In this document: positions 38,381 to 46,145 of the stretch, one piece after another
How the letters are laid out: each line of letters begins with the position of its first letter
Position numbering within the stretch: position 1 is the first letter of the stretch
DNA from: Micromonospora sp. DSM 45708
GTDB lineage: Bacteria > Actinomycetota > Actinomycetes > Mycobacteriales > Micromonosporaceae
Length of the DNA stretch: 64,000 bases
Direction: 5' to 3'
Assembly (NCBI RefSeq): GCF_039566955.1
Contig: NZ_CP154796.1
Coordinates: forward strand, 5,146,001 to 5,210,000
Made by a program: the position numbers and the translations under genes
Notes under the pieces: model-generated
What the model saw: the letters and a program-made list of their open reading frames with translations, nothing else
What the model was told of the DNA's origin: nothing
Database searches by the model: none

Positions 38381-38673
38381 CCGACGCCGGTCTCCCGGTC
38401 GAACGCACCCGGCTGGCCTGGCGGCGGACGCTGCTCACGCTGACCGTCGTGCTGTTGCTCCAACTCCGGCCGGCGTTCACCGGCCGCGTCCGGGACGTGG
38501 TGCCGGCCGGCGCGGCGGTCGTGGTCTGGCTGGCCGTGCTGGCGGCCGACTGGCGGCGCGCCACCGGCACCGGTCCACGCCGGCTCGGCCGCCTGTCGAT
38601 GCCGCTGACCGCGCTCGGCGCGGCCACGCTGGCGCTGCTCGGCGTGGCGCACGTGCTGGGCCGGGTGCACTGA
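38377..38673 (+). CDS. DUF202 membrane protein, second of a pair
   Basis: 98 residues with a shorter DUF202 motif (VERTRLAWRRTLLTLTVVLL, residues 8-27) and three hydrophobic segments. It is coupled to the preceding DUF202 gene by a 4-nt overlap. The two proteins are divergent in sequence, which suggests a heteromeric membrane complex and not a recent duplication. Confidence 0.85.
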   Translation: MTDAGLPVERTRLAWRRTLLTLTVVLLLQLRPAFTGRVRDVVPAGAAVVVWLAVLAADWRRATGTGPRRLGRLSMPLTALGAATLALLGVAHVLGRVH

Positions 38674-38699
38674 CCCCGCCGGGTGCGCCATCATGGGGC

Positions 38700-39098
38700 A
38701 TGGCCCGCCTCTACGTACTGCTCTTCCTGGCCCAGGTCGTGCTCGCCGCCTGCGCGCTGATCAGCTGCCTCTCCGCCGAGGACGGCCAGGTCAAGGCGCT
38801 GCCCCGGATGATCTGGGTGCTGATCATCCTGTTCTTCCCGGTGGTCGGCTCGATCGCCTGGTTCGTGGCCGGCCGCGAGCGCCCGACGGGCCCGGCCGGC
38901 GTCACCGGGTCGGCGGGACCCGCCGCGCCGGCCCGCGGGCCGCTCGCCCCGGACGACGACCCCGAATTCCTCGCCTCGCTCGACAAGCGCTCCCGCGATG
39001 AGGACCAGGAACGCCTCCGCCGCTGGGAGGAGGACCTGCGCCGTCGCGAGGCGGAGCTGCGCGACCGCCCCGACGACCGGGACCGCCCCGAGGTCTGA
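38700..39098 (+). CDS. PLDc_N-domain membrane protein
   Basis: 132 residues. Two TM helices (LYVLLFLAQVVLAACALISC and MIWVLIILFFPVVGSIAWFV) form the phospholipase-D-nuclease N-terminal-like domain (PLDc_N) that occurs alone in many actinobacteria. A cytoplasmic charged coiled coil follows (DEDQERLRRWEEDLRRREAE, about 101-120). No catalytic HKD motif exists. Likely a membrane assembly or envelope factor; the role is unknown. It follows the DUF202 pair on the same strand. Confidence 0.83.
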   Translation: MARLYVLLFLAQVVLAACALISCLSAEDGQVKALPRMIWVLIILFFPVVGSIAWFVAGRERPTGPAGVTGSAGPAAPARGPLAPDDDPEFLASLDKRSRDEDQERLRRWEEDLRRREAELRDRPDDRDRPEV

Positions 39099-39108
39099 GC
39101 GCCCACAC

Positions 39109-39134
39109 GCCGCCGCCGGTCACCCGGCGGCGGC
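39109..39134. terminator. Terminator between PLDc_N and TPP-enzyme genes
   Basis: GCCGCCGCCGG and CCGGCGGCGGC form a perfect 11-bp stem with a TCAC loop, between convergent genes. It is followed by three to four GGTCGT hexamers reaching the stop of the TPP-enzyme gene. Confidence 0.75.
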
Positions 39135-39154
39135 GGTCGTGGTCGTGGTCGTGG

Positions 39155-40777
39155 TCAGGCCAGGTTCGACGAGCGGGGGTACGCGTCCGCCGGGTCGGTC
39201 AGCACGTTGACCAGGTACGGCACGCCCGCGTCGAACGCGCGGCCCAGCGCCGGGCCGAGGTCGGCGGCCTTCTCCACCGTCTCGCCCGCGCCGCCGAGCG
39301 CCTCGACCACCTTGTCGTAGCGCAGGCCGGGCTGGAGGTCGGCGGCGACGTCGTAGCCGTACATGGCGCGCATCGGGTGCTTCTCCAGCCCCCAGATGCC
39401 GTTGTTGCCGACCACGATCACCACCGGCAGCTTCTGCCGGGCCAGCGACTCCACGTCCATCAGCGAGAAGCCGGCCGCGCCGTCGCCCATCAGCACGCAG
39501 ATCTGCCGGTCCGGGTGGCTGACCCGGGCGCCCATCGCGTAACCCAGGCCGGTGCCGAGGCAGCCGTACGGGCCGGGGTCGAGCCAGGTGCCGGGCTGGG
39601 CGGGCTCCAGGTACTTGCCGGCGTACGAGACGAAGTCGCCGCCGTCACCGATGGTGATGGCGTCCGGGGCGAGCACCTTGCGCAGTTCGCCGTAGACCCG
39701 GGCCGGCCGGATCGGGTCGGTCTCGGCACCCATCTCCTCGGCGTCGCGTGCCTTCGCCGCGTCCTCGGCGGTGCGCAGCTCGGCGATCCAGCCGGCGTGG
39801 TCGGCCCGGTCGCCGGCGTGCTCGGCGAACCCGCCGAGGATCAGTCGGAGGTCACCGGCGGGCGCGGCGGCCGGCTGCACGTGCCCGGCGCGCTGGCTGG
39901 GCGCGTCCACCACGTGCACCACCTTGGCGTCGCCGAAGTCGCCGAAGGAGAGCCGGAAGTCCAGTGGCGTGCCGACCACCACGACCACGTCGGCGCCCTT
40001 CAGCGCGACCCGGCGGGCCTTGGCGAAGGCCAGCGGGTGGGTCGGCGGCAGCGCGCCCCGGCCCATGCCGTTGGTGAACACCGGCACCTGCAACGCCTCG
40101 GCGGCGGCGCGCAGCGCGTCGACCGCGTCCCCGGCGTACACGTCGGAGCCGGCGATGATCACCGGCCGGGACGCGCCGGCGATCAGGCCGGCGGCCTTGG
40201 CCACCTCGTCCGGGTCGGGCTCGATCGGTGCGGGCGGGGTGACCGCCGGCAGGTCGGCGTCCCCGACCGAGAAGACCGCCTCCAGCGGGAAGTCCAGGAA
40301 GACCGGGCCCCGGTGCGGGGTGAGCGCGGTGGTCAGCGCCGCGGACACCGCGCGCGGGATGTCGTCGGCGCTGAACACCGTCTCGGCGTGCTTGGTCACC
40401 GGCGCGACCAGCGGGAGGTGGTCCATCTCCTGGAGGCTGCCGGAGCCCCAGCGGAACTGCGGCGCGCGCCCGCCCATCACCAGCACCGGCGAGGCGTTGA
40501 AGAACGCGCTGGTGAGGCCGGAGACGCCGTTGGTGACGCCGGGGCCGGCGGTGAGCACGGCCAGGCCGGGGCGGCGCTGGAGCTTGGCCACCGCCTCGGC
40601 GGCGAAGACCGCGGACTGCTCGTGCCGCACGTCGTAGAGCGGGAAGCCGGACTTGTGCGCGGCGTCGTAGAGCGGGAAGACGTGCCCGCCAGAAAGCGTG
40701 AACATCTCCCGTACGCCGTGCGCCCGCAGCGCCGCCAGCGCCAGCTCGCCGCCGTGCCCCTCGAGGCGTTCCGTCAT
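39155..40777 (-). CDS. Acetolactate synthase-like thiamine-diphosphate enzyme
   Basis: 540 residues. The three domains of the TPP decarboxylase superfamily are present. The Pyr domain carries the activating glutamate E53 in DVRHEQSAVFAA, a central domain spans about 185-320, and the PP domain has the GDGAAGFSLMDVESL...NN cofactor motif (about 425-455). MFTLSGGHVFPLYDAAHKSG resembles the mycobacterial IlvG/oxalyl-CoA-decarboxylase-like branch. No regulatory subunit gene is adjacent, so a role in branched-chain amino-acid synthesis is doubtful; the substrate is open. ATG at 40777 follows a GGGGAG site. Confidence 0.87.
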   Translation of the reverse strand: MTERLEGHGGELALAALRAHGVREMFTLSGGHVFPLYDAAHKSGFPLYDVRHEQSAVFAAEAVAKLQRRPGLAVLTAGPGVTNGVSGLTSAFFNASPVLVMGGRAPQFRWGSGSLQEMDHLPLVAPVTKHAETVFSADDIPRAVSAALTTALTPHRGPVFLDFPLEAVFSVGDADLPAVTPPAPIEPDPDEVAKAAGLIAGASRPVIIAGSDVYAGDAVDALRAAAEALQVPVFTNGMGRGALPPTHPLAFAKARRVALKGADVVVVVGTPLDFRLSFGDFGDAKVVHVVDAPSQRAGHVQPAAAPAGDLRLILGGFAEHAGDRADHAGWIAELRTAEDAAKARDAEEMGAETDPIRPARVYGELRKVLAPDAITIGDGGDFVSYAGKYLEPAQPGTWLDPGPYGCLGTGLGYAMGARVSHPDRQICVLMGDGAAGFSLMDVESLARQKLPVVIVVGNNGIWGLEKHPMRAMYGYDVAADLQPGLRYDKVVEALGGAGETVEKAADLGPALGRAFDAGVPYLVNVLTDPADAYPRSSNLA

Positions 40778-40849
40778 GCCACTCCCCTTCGTCGCGCGAC
40801 CGGAGTCACACGCTACTGGCCGGTAGACCGGATGTGAACAACCCTCGCG

Positions 40850-41623
40850 TCAGCGGCCGGTGAAGCCCGGCTTGCGCTTCTCCACGAACGCGGCCATGCC
40901 CTCACGCCGGTCGTCGGTGGCGAACAGCGCCGCGAAGAGCTGGCTCTCCCAGGCCAGACCGGAGGTGAGGTCCATGTCCAGACCGCCGTCGACCGCCGCC
41001 TTCGCCGCCCGCAGCGCCTGCACCGGCCCGGTCAGGAACGGCTTCACGTACGCCACCGCGGCGTCGTACACCTCGGCGGCCGGCACCACCCGGTCGGCCA
41101 GGCCGATGCGCAGCGCCTCGTCGGCGTCGACCATCCGGCCCGTCATGATCAGATCCTTGGCGCGGGCCGGGCCGACCAACCGGGCCAGCCGCTGGGTGCC
41201 ACCGGCGCCCGGGATGATGCCGAGCTTGATCTCCGGCTGGCCGAGCTTGGCGTCGGAGGCCACGATCCGCCAGTCGCAGGCCAGCGCCAGCTCGCAGCCG
41301 CCGCCGAGTGCGTACCCGGTGATCGCGGCGACCACCGGCTTGGGGATGCGGGCGATCGCGCCCAGCGCGCTGGACAGGTCGGCCGCCCGCTCCGCCATGT
41401 CCACGTAGGACATGTCGGCCATCTCCTTGATGTCCGCGCCGGCCGCGAAGACCTTCTCCCCGCCGTACACGATGACGGCGCGGACCTCGGCGGCGGCGGT
41501 GGCCGCCGTGGCGGCGGCGCGCAACTCCTCCTGCACCTGCGTGTTGAGCGCGTTCATCGGTGGCCGCTCCAGCCGGATGGTCCCGATGCCGTCCTTCACT
41601 TCCAGCCTGACGAACTCGCCCAC
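40850..41623 (-). CDS. Enoyl-CoA hydratase/isomerase family protein
   Basis: 257 residues of crotonase fold. The oxyanion-hole strands [10 protein letters not shown] (about 59-68) and [15 protein letters not shown] (about 105-119) are intact. Both catalytic glutamates are present: E111 and E131 in [17 protein letters not shown]. This supports true hydratase activity on 2-enoyl-CoA in fatty-acid oxidation, which would deliver electrons through the nearby etfBA. GTG at 41623 is chosen because MGEFVRLEV begins the fold; upstream codons look like promoter DNA. Confidence 0.93.
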   Translation of the reverse strand: MGEFVRLEVKDGIGTIRLERPPMNALNTQVQEELRAAATAATAAAEVRAVIVYGGEKVFAAGADIKEMADMSYVDMAERAADLSSALGAIARIPKPVVAAITGYALGGGCELALACDWRIVASDAKLGQPEIKLGIIPGAGGTQRLARLVGPARAKDLIMTGRMVDADEALRIGLADRVVPAAEVYDAAVAYVKPFLTGPVQALRAAKAAVDGGLDMDLTSGLAWESQLFAALFATDDRREGMAAFVEKRKPGFTGR

Positions 41624-41720
41624 GCCGCCCTCACTTCCTCGTCGAAGTAGCGTGCCAACCTTACGACCCACGTCGTTGGGGTAGACAGTGCGGTAGCCGC
41701 CGGACACCGGGAGTGACGTC

Positions 41721-42251
41721 ATGACCACCTACTACGACGACCGGTCGGTCCGGGTCACGTCCACCGCGCTGCGGGTGGACGACCACAGCTACCCGCTGGC
41801 CGAGCTGACCATGGTGTGGCACCGCCGGGGCAGCCGCTCCTGGCGGGTGCTGGCCGGGCGCGGCGCGATCGGCGCGGCACTCGCCGGGCCGCTGGTGGCC
41901 GCGCTGCTGGGCATCGCGCTGGCGGTCTGGCTGCACCGCTCGCTCACCGTCACCATCGCCATCGTCGGGGCCTCCGTGCTGGTCGGCCTCGCGGTCGGGC
42001 CGCTCGCCGACGTGCTCTTCGAACACCTGGACCGCTCGTACGTGCGGGGCAGCCGCGAGCTGGAGATGTGGGCCACCTGGCAGGGCCGCCCGGTGCGGCT
42101 GCTGCACACCGGCGACGCGTTGCGCTTCGGCCAGATCTACCGGGCGGTGCAGCGGGCCATGGAGCGCGTGCCCTCGGGTCCCGGTGCCGGCGCCGGTCAG
42201 CACGTGATCGGGTCGTCCGGCAACAGGCCCAGCCCGCGCAGCAGGCCGTAG
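41721..42251 (+). CDS. DUF6232-type membrane protein, copy 1
   Basis: 176 residues. [20 protein letters not shown], then [14 protein letters not shown], two adjacent TM helices ([20 protein letters not shown] and [19 protein letters not shown]), and a conserved tail [20 protein letters not shown]. This matches the actinobacterial DUF6232 family; function unknown. The last about 20 residues are low complexity and run towards the 75-bp palindromic element. Paralogue of the protein at 42399-42881, with which it shares the end motifs DRSYxRG and [14 protein letters not shown]. Confidence 0.82.
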   Translation: MTTYYDDRSVRVTSTALRVDDHSYPLAELTMVWHRRGSRSWRVLAGRGAIGAALAGPLVAALLGIALAVWLHRSLTVTIAIVGASVLVGLAVGPLADVLFEHLDRSYVRGSRELEMWATWQGRPVRLLHTGDALRFGQIYRAVQRAMERVPSGPGAGAGQHVIGSSGNRPSPRSRP

Positions 42252-42273
42252 GTGTCCGGCTCGCCCTCCCTCT

Positions 42274-42348
42274 GATCCACTCCACTTCGCCGAGGTGGCG
42301 TGAACGGACCCGCTCCGATACCGCCACTTCGCCGAGATGGAGTCGATC
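42274..42348. repeat. 75-bp palindromic element with 27-bp terminal inverted repeats
   Basis: The element starts and ends with GATC. Arms beginning GATCCACTCCACTTCGCC and ending GAGATGGAGTCGATC pair at 22 of 27 positions around a 21-nt centre. The internal CCACTTCGCCGAGRTGG occurs in direct orientation twice. It lies between two DUF6232 paralogues and is not coding. The form fits a MITE- or REP-like mobile palindrome or a folded RNA. Confidence 0.65.
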
Positions 42349-42398
42349 TAGCGGAACACGCAGCGGCACGGGTGGTGCACGGTTGGTTAGGCTGATTT

Positions 42399-42881
42399 AT
42401 GACCCTCTATTACCGGGACGACGCGGTACAGGTCACCTCGCAGGCCATCCACGCCGGCGGGCAGGTCGTCCCGCTCGCCGACGTCACCTACGTCTGGCAC
42501 GCCCGGGGCACGACCACGATGGCGGTCCGGGGTCGGGTGCTGGGTCGGGGCGTGCTGGTCCTGCTGCTGTCGTTGCCACCGCTGGTGGCGCTGGTCTGCG
42601 TGCTGTCGCTGGCCTGGGCCGCGCAGGACCGGGGCGACTGGAAGCTCGCCCTGATCATCCTGGCCGCGTTCGTGGTGATGGGGCTCGTGCTCACCCCGTT
42701 CCTGGAGGTGCCGCTGGGCTGGCTGGACCGCTCCTACGAGCGGGGCAACCGGGTGCACGAGCTGTGGGTGCAGGTCCACGGGCGGGAGACGATGCTGGTC
42801 CGCACGCCCGACGCGCTACGGTTCGGGCAGATCTACCGGGCCGTGCAACGCGCCGTGGAACAGCAGGGAGACCGACGATGA
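42399..42881 (+). CDS. DUF6232-type membrane protein, copy 2
   Basis: 160 residues. MTLYYRDDAVQVTSQAIHAG, a conserved VVPLADVTYVWHARG, two TM helices (about 48-68 and 80-100), DRSYERG and [20 protein letters not shown]. It aligns end to end with copy 1, so the two arose by tandem duplication with considerable divergence. The stop overlaps the start of the DoxX-like gene (ATGA). Confidence 0.82.
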   Translation: MTLYYRDDAVQVTSQAIHAGGQVVPLADVTYVWHARGTTTMAVRGRVLGRGVLVLLLSLPPLVALVCVLSLAWAAQDRGDWKLALIILAAFVVMGLVLTPFLEVPLGWLDRSYERGNRVHELWVQVHGRETMLVRTPDALRFGQIYRAVQRAVEQQGDRR

Positions 42882-43249
42882 CCCACCGTCGCGGCGAGGC
42901 CGTCGCGCTCGCCGGGCTGCTCGCCGCCGCGGGCGTCACCCACTTCGCCCGCCCCGGTTTCTACGACCCGATCGTGCCGCGCGTCCTGCCCGGGCCGGCC
43001 CGCTTCTGGACGTACGCCTCGGGGGTCGCGGAGCTGGCCGTGGCGGCGGCGGTGGCGCATCCGACGACCCGGCGACGTGGTGGGCTGGCCGCGGCGGCGT
43101 TGTTCGTCGCGGTGCTGCCCGCCAACGCGCAGATGGCCTGGGACTGGCGACGACGTCGGCCGGTGAAGCGGGCCATCGCCTACGGCCGGGTGCCGATGCA
43201 GGCGCCGCTGATCTGGTGGGCGCTGCGGGTGGCCCGGCCCACGCACTGA
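42878..43249 (+). CDS. DoxX-like membrane protein
   Basis: 123 residues with four hydrophobic segments: VALAGLLAAAGVTHF, WTYASGVAELAVAAAV, LAAAALFVAVLPANAQMAW and VPMQAPLIWWALRVA. The spacing and the GVTHFxxPxFYDPIVP / YASGVAEL / PLIWWAL motifs match the DoxX/DUF4267-like small membrane family. Its biochemical role is not settled. Coupled to the DUF6232 gene by a 4-nt overlap. Confidence 0.82.
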   Translation: MTHRRGEAVALAGLLAAAGVTHFARPGFYDPIVPRVLPGPARFWTYASGVAELAVAAAVAHPTTRRRGGLAAAALFVAVLPANAQMAWDWRRRRPVKRAIAYGRVPMQAPLIWWALRVARPTH

Positions 43250-43255
43250 CGTCTG

Positions 43256-43272
43256 GGACGGCAGAGCCGTCC
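43256..43272. terminator. Short hairpin after the DoxX-like gene
   Basis: GGACGGC-AGA-GCCGTCC, a 7-bp perfect stem 6 bp beyond the stop codon. Confidence 0.5.
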
Positions 43273-43341
43273 GAGAGTGGATAGCCGGGCACCGGCCGAG
43301 CCCAACGGCCGAGGACTGACGTCACAGGCGTCAGAACGCAG

Positions 43342-43379
43342 AGCATCCTCGGTGCGGAGGTTTCCGCACCCGGGATGCT
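43342..43379. terminator. Two-part hairpin in the 200-bp gap before the helical-repeat gene
   Basis: AGCATCC..GGTGCGGA / TCCGCACC..GGATGCT: an inner 8-bp and an outer 7-bp stem separated by a 2-nt mismatch, with a GGTT loop, followed by TTCATTGCTTTC. The same gap carries TGACGTCA (43315-43322). Confidence 0.6.
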
Positions 43380-43450
43380 TCATTGCTTTCGTGTCGGGTG
43401 ACACGTACGCCGCCGAGCGTCGCTGGCGGGCGCGACGCACACTTGTCGGC

Positions 43451-44209
43451 ATGGCGATCCCACTTCCCCGGCCCGGCGCCGTCGTCGGCCTCACCCGCTC
43501 CGCCCTGGACCAGGCGCTCGGTTCGGCCGCCGCGTTCGCCGGCGTGCCCGCCCGCGCGTTCGCCGTGCTCGACGAGGTGGAGGCGCTGGTGCGACGGATC
43601 AACGGGGTGGTCGACCGGATCGAGGGCACGCTCGACCGCACCGACCGGGTGCTCACCGACGCCGAGGGAGCGGTGCGTGAGGTGGCCGTGATCAGCGCCG
43701 CCGCCACCACCGCGATCGACACCGCGACCGAGGTGGCCGCTGCGGCGGCGGTGGTGGTCGGCGAGGCCGAGCGGGTCTCCGCCGCCGCCGCCACGGTGGT
43801 CGGCGAGGCGGACCGGGTGGCGCGGGCGGCGGCCGGCGTGGTGGCCGAGGCGGACACGGTGGCGGGCCGGGCCGCCGGCACGGTGGCCACCGCCGAGCAG
43901 GCGGCCGGCACCGCGACCGAACTGCTGGCCGCGTACGAGGCGACGCTGCGCCGGGCCGCGCCGATGGCGGCCCGTTTCGTCGAGCAGCTCAGCCCGGAGG
44001 AGGTGACCGCCGCGATCCGGCTCGTCGACGAGCTGCCGAAGCTGAAGGAGCACCTGACCTCGGACGTGCTGCCGATCCTGGCCACGCTCGACCGGGTCGG
44101 TCCGGACCTGCACGACCTGCTGGACGTCACCCGGGACCTGAAGCTCGCGGTGGCCGGCATCCCCGGCCTCGGCATGCTCCGCCGCCGCGGCGAGCGCGCC
44201 GAGGGTTGA
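43451..44209 (+). CDS. Unrecognised Ala/Val-rich helical-repeat protein
   Basis: 252 residues, soluble and almost all helix. Residues about 60-160 hold 7- and 14-residue repeats, the clearest being VVVGEAERVSAAAA, TVVGEADRVARAAA and GVVAEADTVAGRAA; their hydrophobic periodicity suggests an amphipathic helix or coiled coil. The C-terminus (LVDELPKLKEHLTSDVLPIL ... HDLLDVTRDLKLAVAGIPGL) is globular and well conserved in style. No enzyme motif is seen. It could coat a membrane or granule surface, as phasins and apolipoproteins do, but that is only suggested by the repeat pattern. ATG at 43451 is the first codon with coding character. Confidence 0.75.
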   Translation: MAIPLPRPGAVVGLTRSALDQALGSAAAFAGVPARAFAVLDEVEALVRRINGVVDRIEGTLDRTDRVLTDAEGAVREVAVISAAATTAIDTATEVAAAAAVVVGEAERVSAAAATVVGEADRVARAAAGVVAEADTVAGRAAGTVATAEQAAGTATELLAAYEATLRRAAPMAARFVEQLSPEEVTAAIRLVDELPKLKEHLTSDVLPILATLDRVGPDLHDLLDVTRDLKLAVAGIPGLGMLRRRGERAEG

Positions 44210-44210
44210 G

Positions 44211-44263
44211 AAAGGGGCCCCGCCTACACCGGAGGCGTTAAGCGGGGGCCCCTTCTTGACGCC
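44211..44263. repeat. Third copy of the GGCGTTAAG..GGGGCCCC repeat, covering the ribokinase stop
   Basis: AAGGGGCCCCGC (44212-44223) faces GCGGGGGCCCCTT (44242-44254), and GGCGTTAAG occurs at 44234-44242 as in the two copies at 17506-17562. The stop codon and last residues (QEGAPA) of the ribokinase are read from this repeat. It also serves as a terminator for the helical-repeat gene. Confidence 0.65.
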
Positions 44264-45152
44264 CGCCGAACAGCGCGTCGATCTCCGACCGGTGCGGCAG
44301 CGCCACCGAGGCGCCGAGCTTGCGGACGCAGGCCGCCCCGGCCGCCGCCGCCCAGCGCACCGCCTCGGCCAGGTCGCGCCCCTCGCCCCAGGCCACCGCC
44401 AGCGCGGCGGTGAAGGCGTCGCCGGCCGCGGTGGAGTCGACCACGTCCACCGGCACGGCCGGCACGTGCATCGGCGGGCGGTCCCGGTCGACGTACCAGG
44501 CGCCGTCGCCGCCGAGCGTGAGCACCGCGCGGGGCACCAGGTCGAGCAGCGCCGCCGGCTCGTCCCGGCCCCGACCGGTCAACGCCTGCGCCTCGGGCTC
44601 GTTGACCACCAGCAGGTCGGTCGCGGCCAGCAACTCGGCCGGCAGCGGTCGGGCCGGCGCCGCGTTGAGCACCACCCGGGTGCCGGCGGACCGGGCCGCC
44701 AGCGCCGCCCGGGTCACCGTCTCGACCGGCACCTCGAGCTGCGCGACCAGCACGTCCGCCTCGCGTACGGCGGCCAGCTCGTCCTCGGTCGGTTCGGTGA
44801 ACGCGTCGTTCGCGCCGGGGGTGACCAGGATCGCGTTCTCGCCCGCGCCGCCGACCATGACCAGGGCGACACCGGACGGGCCGTACGTCACCCGGAGGTG
44901 GCCGGTGTCGACGCCGGCCGCGGTGATCCGGGCCCGGAGGGTGACGCCGAACGAGTCCGAGCCGATCGCGCCGAGGAAGACGCAGGACGCGCCGGCACGG
45001 ACCGCGGCGACCGCCTGGTTGGCACCCTTGCCGCCGGGCAGCATGACGAAGTCGCTGCCGAGCACCGTCTCCCCCGGTCGGGGCAGCGCGGCGGCCATGC
45101 CGACCAGGTCCATGTTGGCGCTGCCGACGACGGCGATGCGGGTCTGCGGCAC
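44238..45152 (-). CDS. rbsK: Ribokinase (PfkB family)
   Basis: 304 residues. It phosphorylates ribose to ribose-5-phosphate in the cytoplasm. Signature 1 is MLPGGKGANQAVAAVRAG (about 38-54) and signature 2 DSTAAGDAFTAAL (about 239-251), with catalytic D245. VVGSANMDLVGMAAALPRPG opens the fold in the usual way. ATG at 45152. The C-terminal tail comes from the dispersed repeat and is probably dispensable. No ribose transporter is adjacent. Confidence 0.92.
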   Translation of the reverse strand: MPQTRIAVVGSANMDLVGMAAALPRPGETVLGSDFVMLPGGKGANQAVAAVRAGASCVFLGAIGSDSFGVTLRARITAAGVDTGHLRVTYGPSGVALVMVGGAGENAILVTPGANDAFTEPTEDELAAVREADVLVAQLEVPVETVTRAALAARSAGTRVVLNAAPARPLPAELLAATDLLVVNEPEAQALTGRGRDEPAALLDLVPRAVLTLGGDGAWYVDRDRPPMHVPAVPVDVVDSTAAGDAFTAALAVAWGEGRDLAEAVRWAAAAGAACVRKLGASVALPHRSEIDALFGGRQEGAPA

Positions 45153-45168
45153 GGTGGGTTCCCGTCGG

Positions 45169-46008
45169 TCAGGCGGCGCGGGCCGTCCAGCGGTCGCCGG
45201 TGCGCGCGACGACCAGCGGCAGGCCGAAGGTCTTGGACAGGTTGTCGGCGGTGAGCACGTCGGCGAGCAGGCCCTGCGCCACCACGCCGCCCTCGCGCAG
45301 CAGCAGCGCGTGGGTGAAGCCGGGCGGGATCTCCTCGACGTGGTGGGTGACCAGCACCATGGCCGGCGCGTCCGGGTCGTACGCCAGCTCGGCGAGCCGG
45401 GCCACCAGGTCCTCCCGACCGCCCAGGTCGAGCCCGGCGGCGGGCTCGTCGAGCAGCAGCAGTTCCGGGTCGGTCATCAGGGCGCGGGCGATCTGCACCC
45501 GCTTGCGCTCGCCCTCGGAGAGCGTGCCGTAGCCGCGTTCGGCGAGGTGGCCGACGCCGAGCTGGCTCAGCAACGCGGCGGCGCGCGCCTCGTCGGTGCG
45601 GTCGTAGCTCTCCCGCCAGCGGCCCACCACGGACCAGGCGGCGGTCACCACCACGTCGACGACCCGCTCGTCGGCGGGGATCCGCTCGGCGAGGGTGGCG
45701 GTGGAGAGACCGATCCGGGTACGCAGCTCGTTGACGTCGGTGCGGCCGATGCGCTCGCCGAGCACGTGCGCGACGCCGCTGCTCGGGTGCAGCCGGCCGG
45801 CGGCCAGGTTGAGCAGGGTGGTCTTGCCGGCGCCGTTCGGGCCGAGCAGCACCCACCGTTCGTCCAGCTCGACCCGCCAGTCGACGTCGCGCACCAGCGC
45901 GGTGCCGGAGCGCGTGACGCCGACCCCGTCGAGGCTGACCACCAGATCCGCGTCCACGGTCGAGGGGGCGGGGGCGCCCACGGCGCCGGGGATCAGGTCA
46001 CCAGTCAC
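45169..46008 (-). CDS. Stand-alone ABC transporter ATPase (ModF/YlqF-like single cassette)
   Basis: 279 residues with one ATPase cassette. Walker A is LLGPNGAGKTTLLNL (about 54-68), the Q-loop region is near 90, the signature is LSEGERKRVQIARAL (about 147-161), Walker B is LLLLDEPAAGLDL (about 167-179) and the H-loop is VLVTHHVEEIPPG (about 200). There is no membrane gene in the same unit, as for cytosolic ModF-like cassettes. The substrate is unknown. The start at GTG 46008 is preferred because TTGGAT lies 6 nt upstream (leaderless type) and the upstream frame is Pro/Ala-rich; starting at 46092 would add 28 residues. Confidence 0.85.
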   Translation of the reverse strand: MTGDLIPGAVGAPAPSTVDADLVVSLDGVGVTRSGTALVRDVDWRVELDERWVLLGPNGAGKTTLLNLAAGRLHPSSGVAHVLGERIGRTDVNELRTRIGLSTATLAERIPADERVVDVVVTAAWSVVGRWRESYDRTDEARAAALLSQLGVGHLAERGYGTLSEGERKRVQIARALMTDPELLLLDEPAAGLDLGGREDLVARLAELAYDPDAPAMVLVTHHVEEIPPGFTHALLLREGGVVAQGLLADVLTADNLSKTFGLPLVVARTGDRWTARAA

Positions 46009-46112
46009 CGCCCCATCCAACCACGCACCCGGCCCGGCGCCCCCCACGGGCGGCGCCGTCGCCATAGGGTGGGGCGCCGTGTCGTTGGTCACCGCCTGAG
46101 GAAGGACGACTC

Positions 46113-46145
46113 ATGCCCGAGCGCTGCCGGGAGGCAGGCGGATGA
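46113..46145 (+). other. Ten-codon upstream reading frame coupled to the ABC exporter operon
   Basis: ATG at 46113, with GAGGAAGGA 8 nt upstream, encodes MPERCREAGG and ends at TGA 46143-46145, overlapping the ATG of the exporter ATPase (46142). The ATPase also has its own GGGAGG site inside this frame. It could be a leader peptide that gates translation by ribosome re-initiation. Confidence 0.4.
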
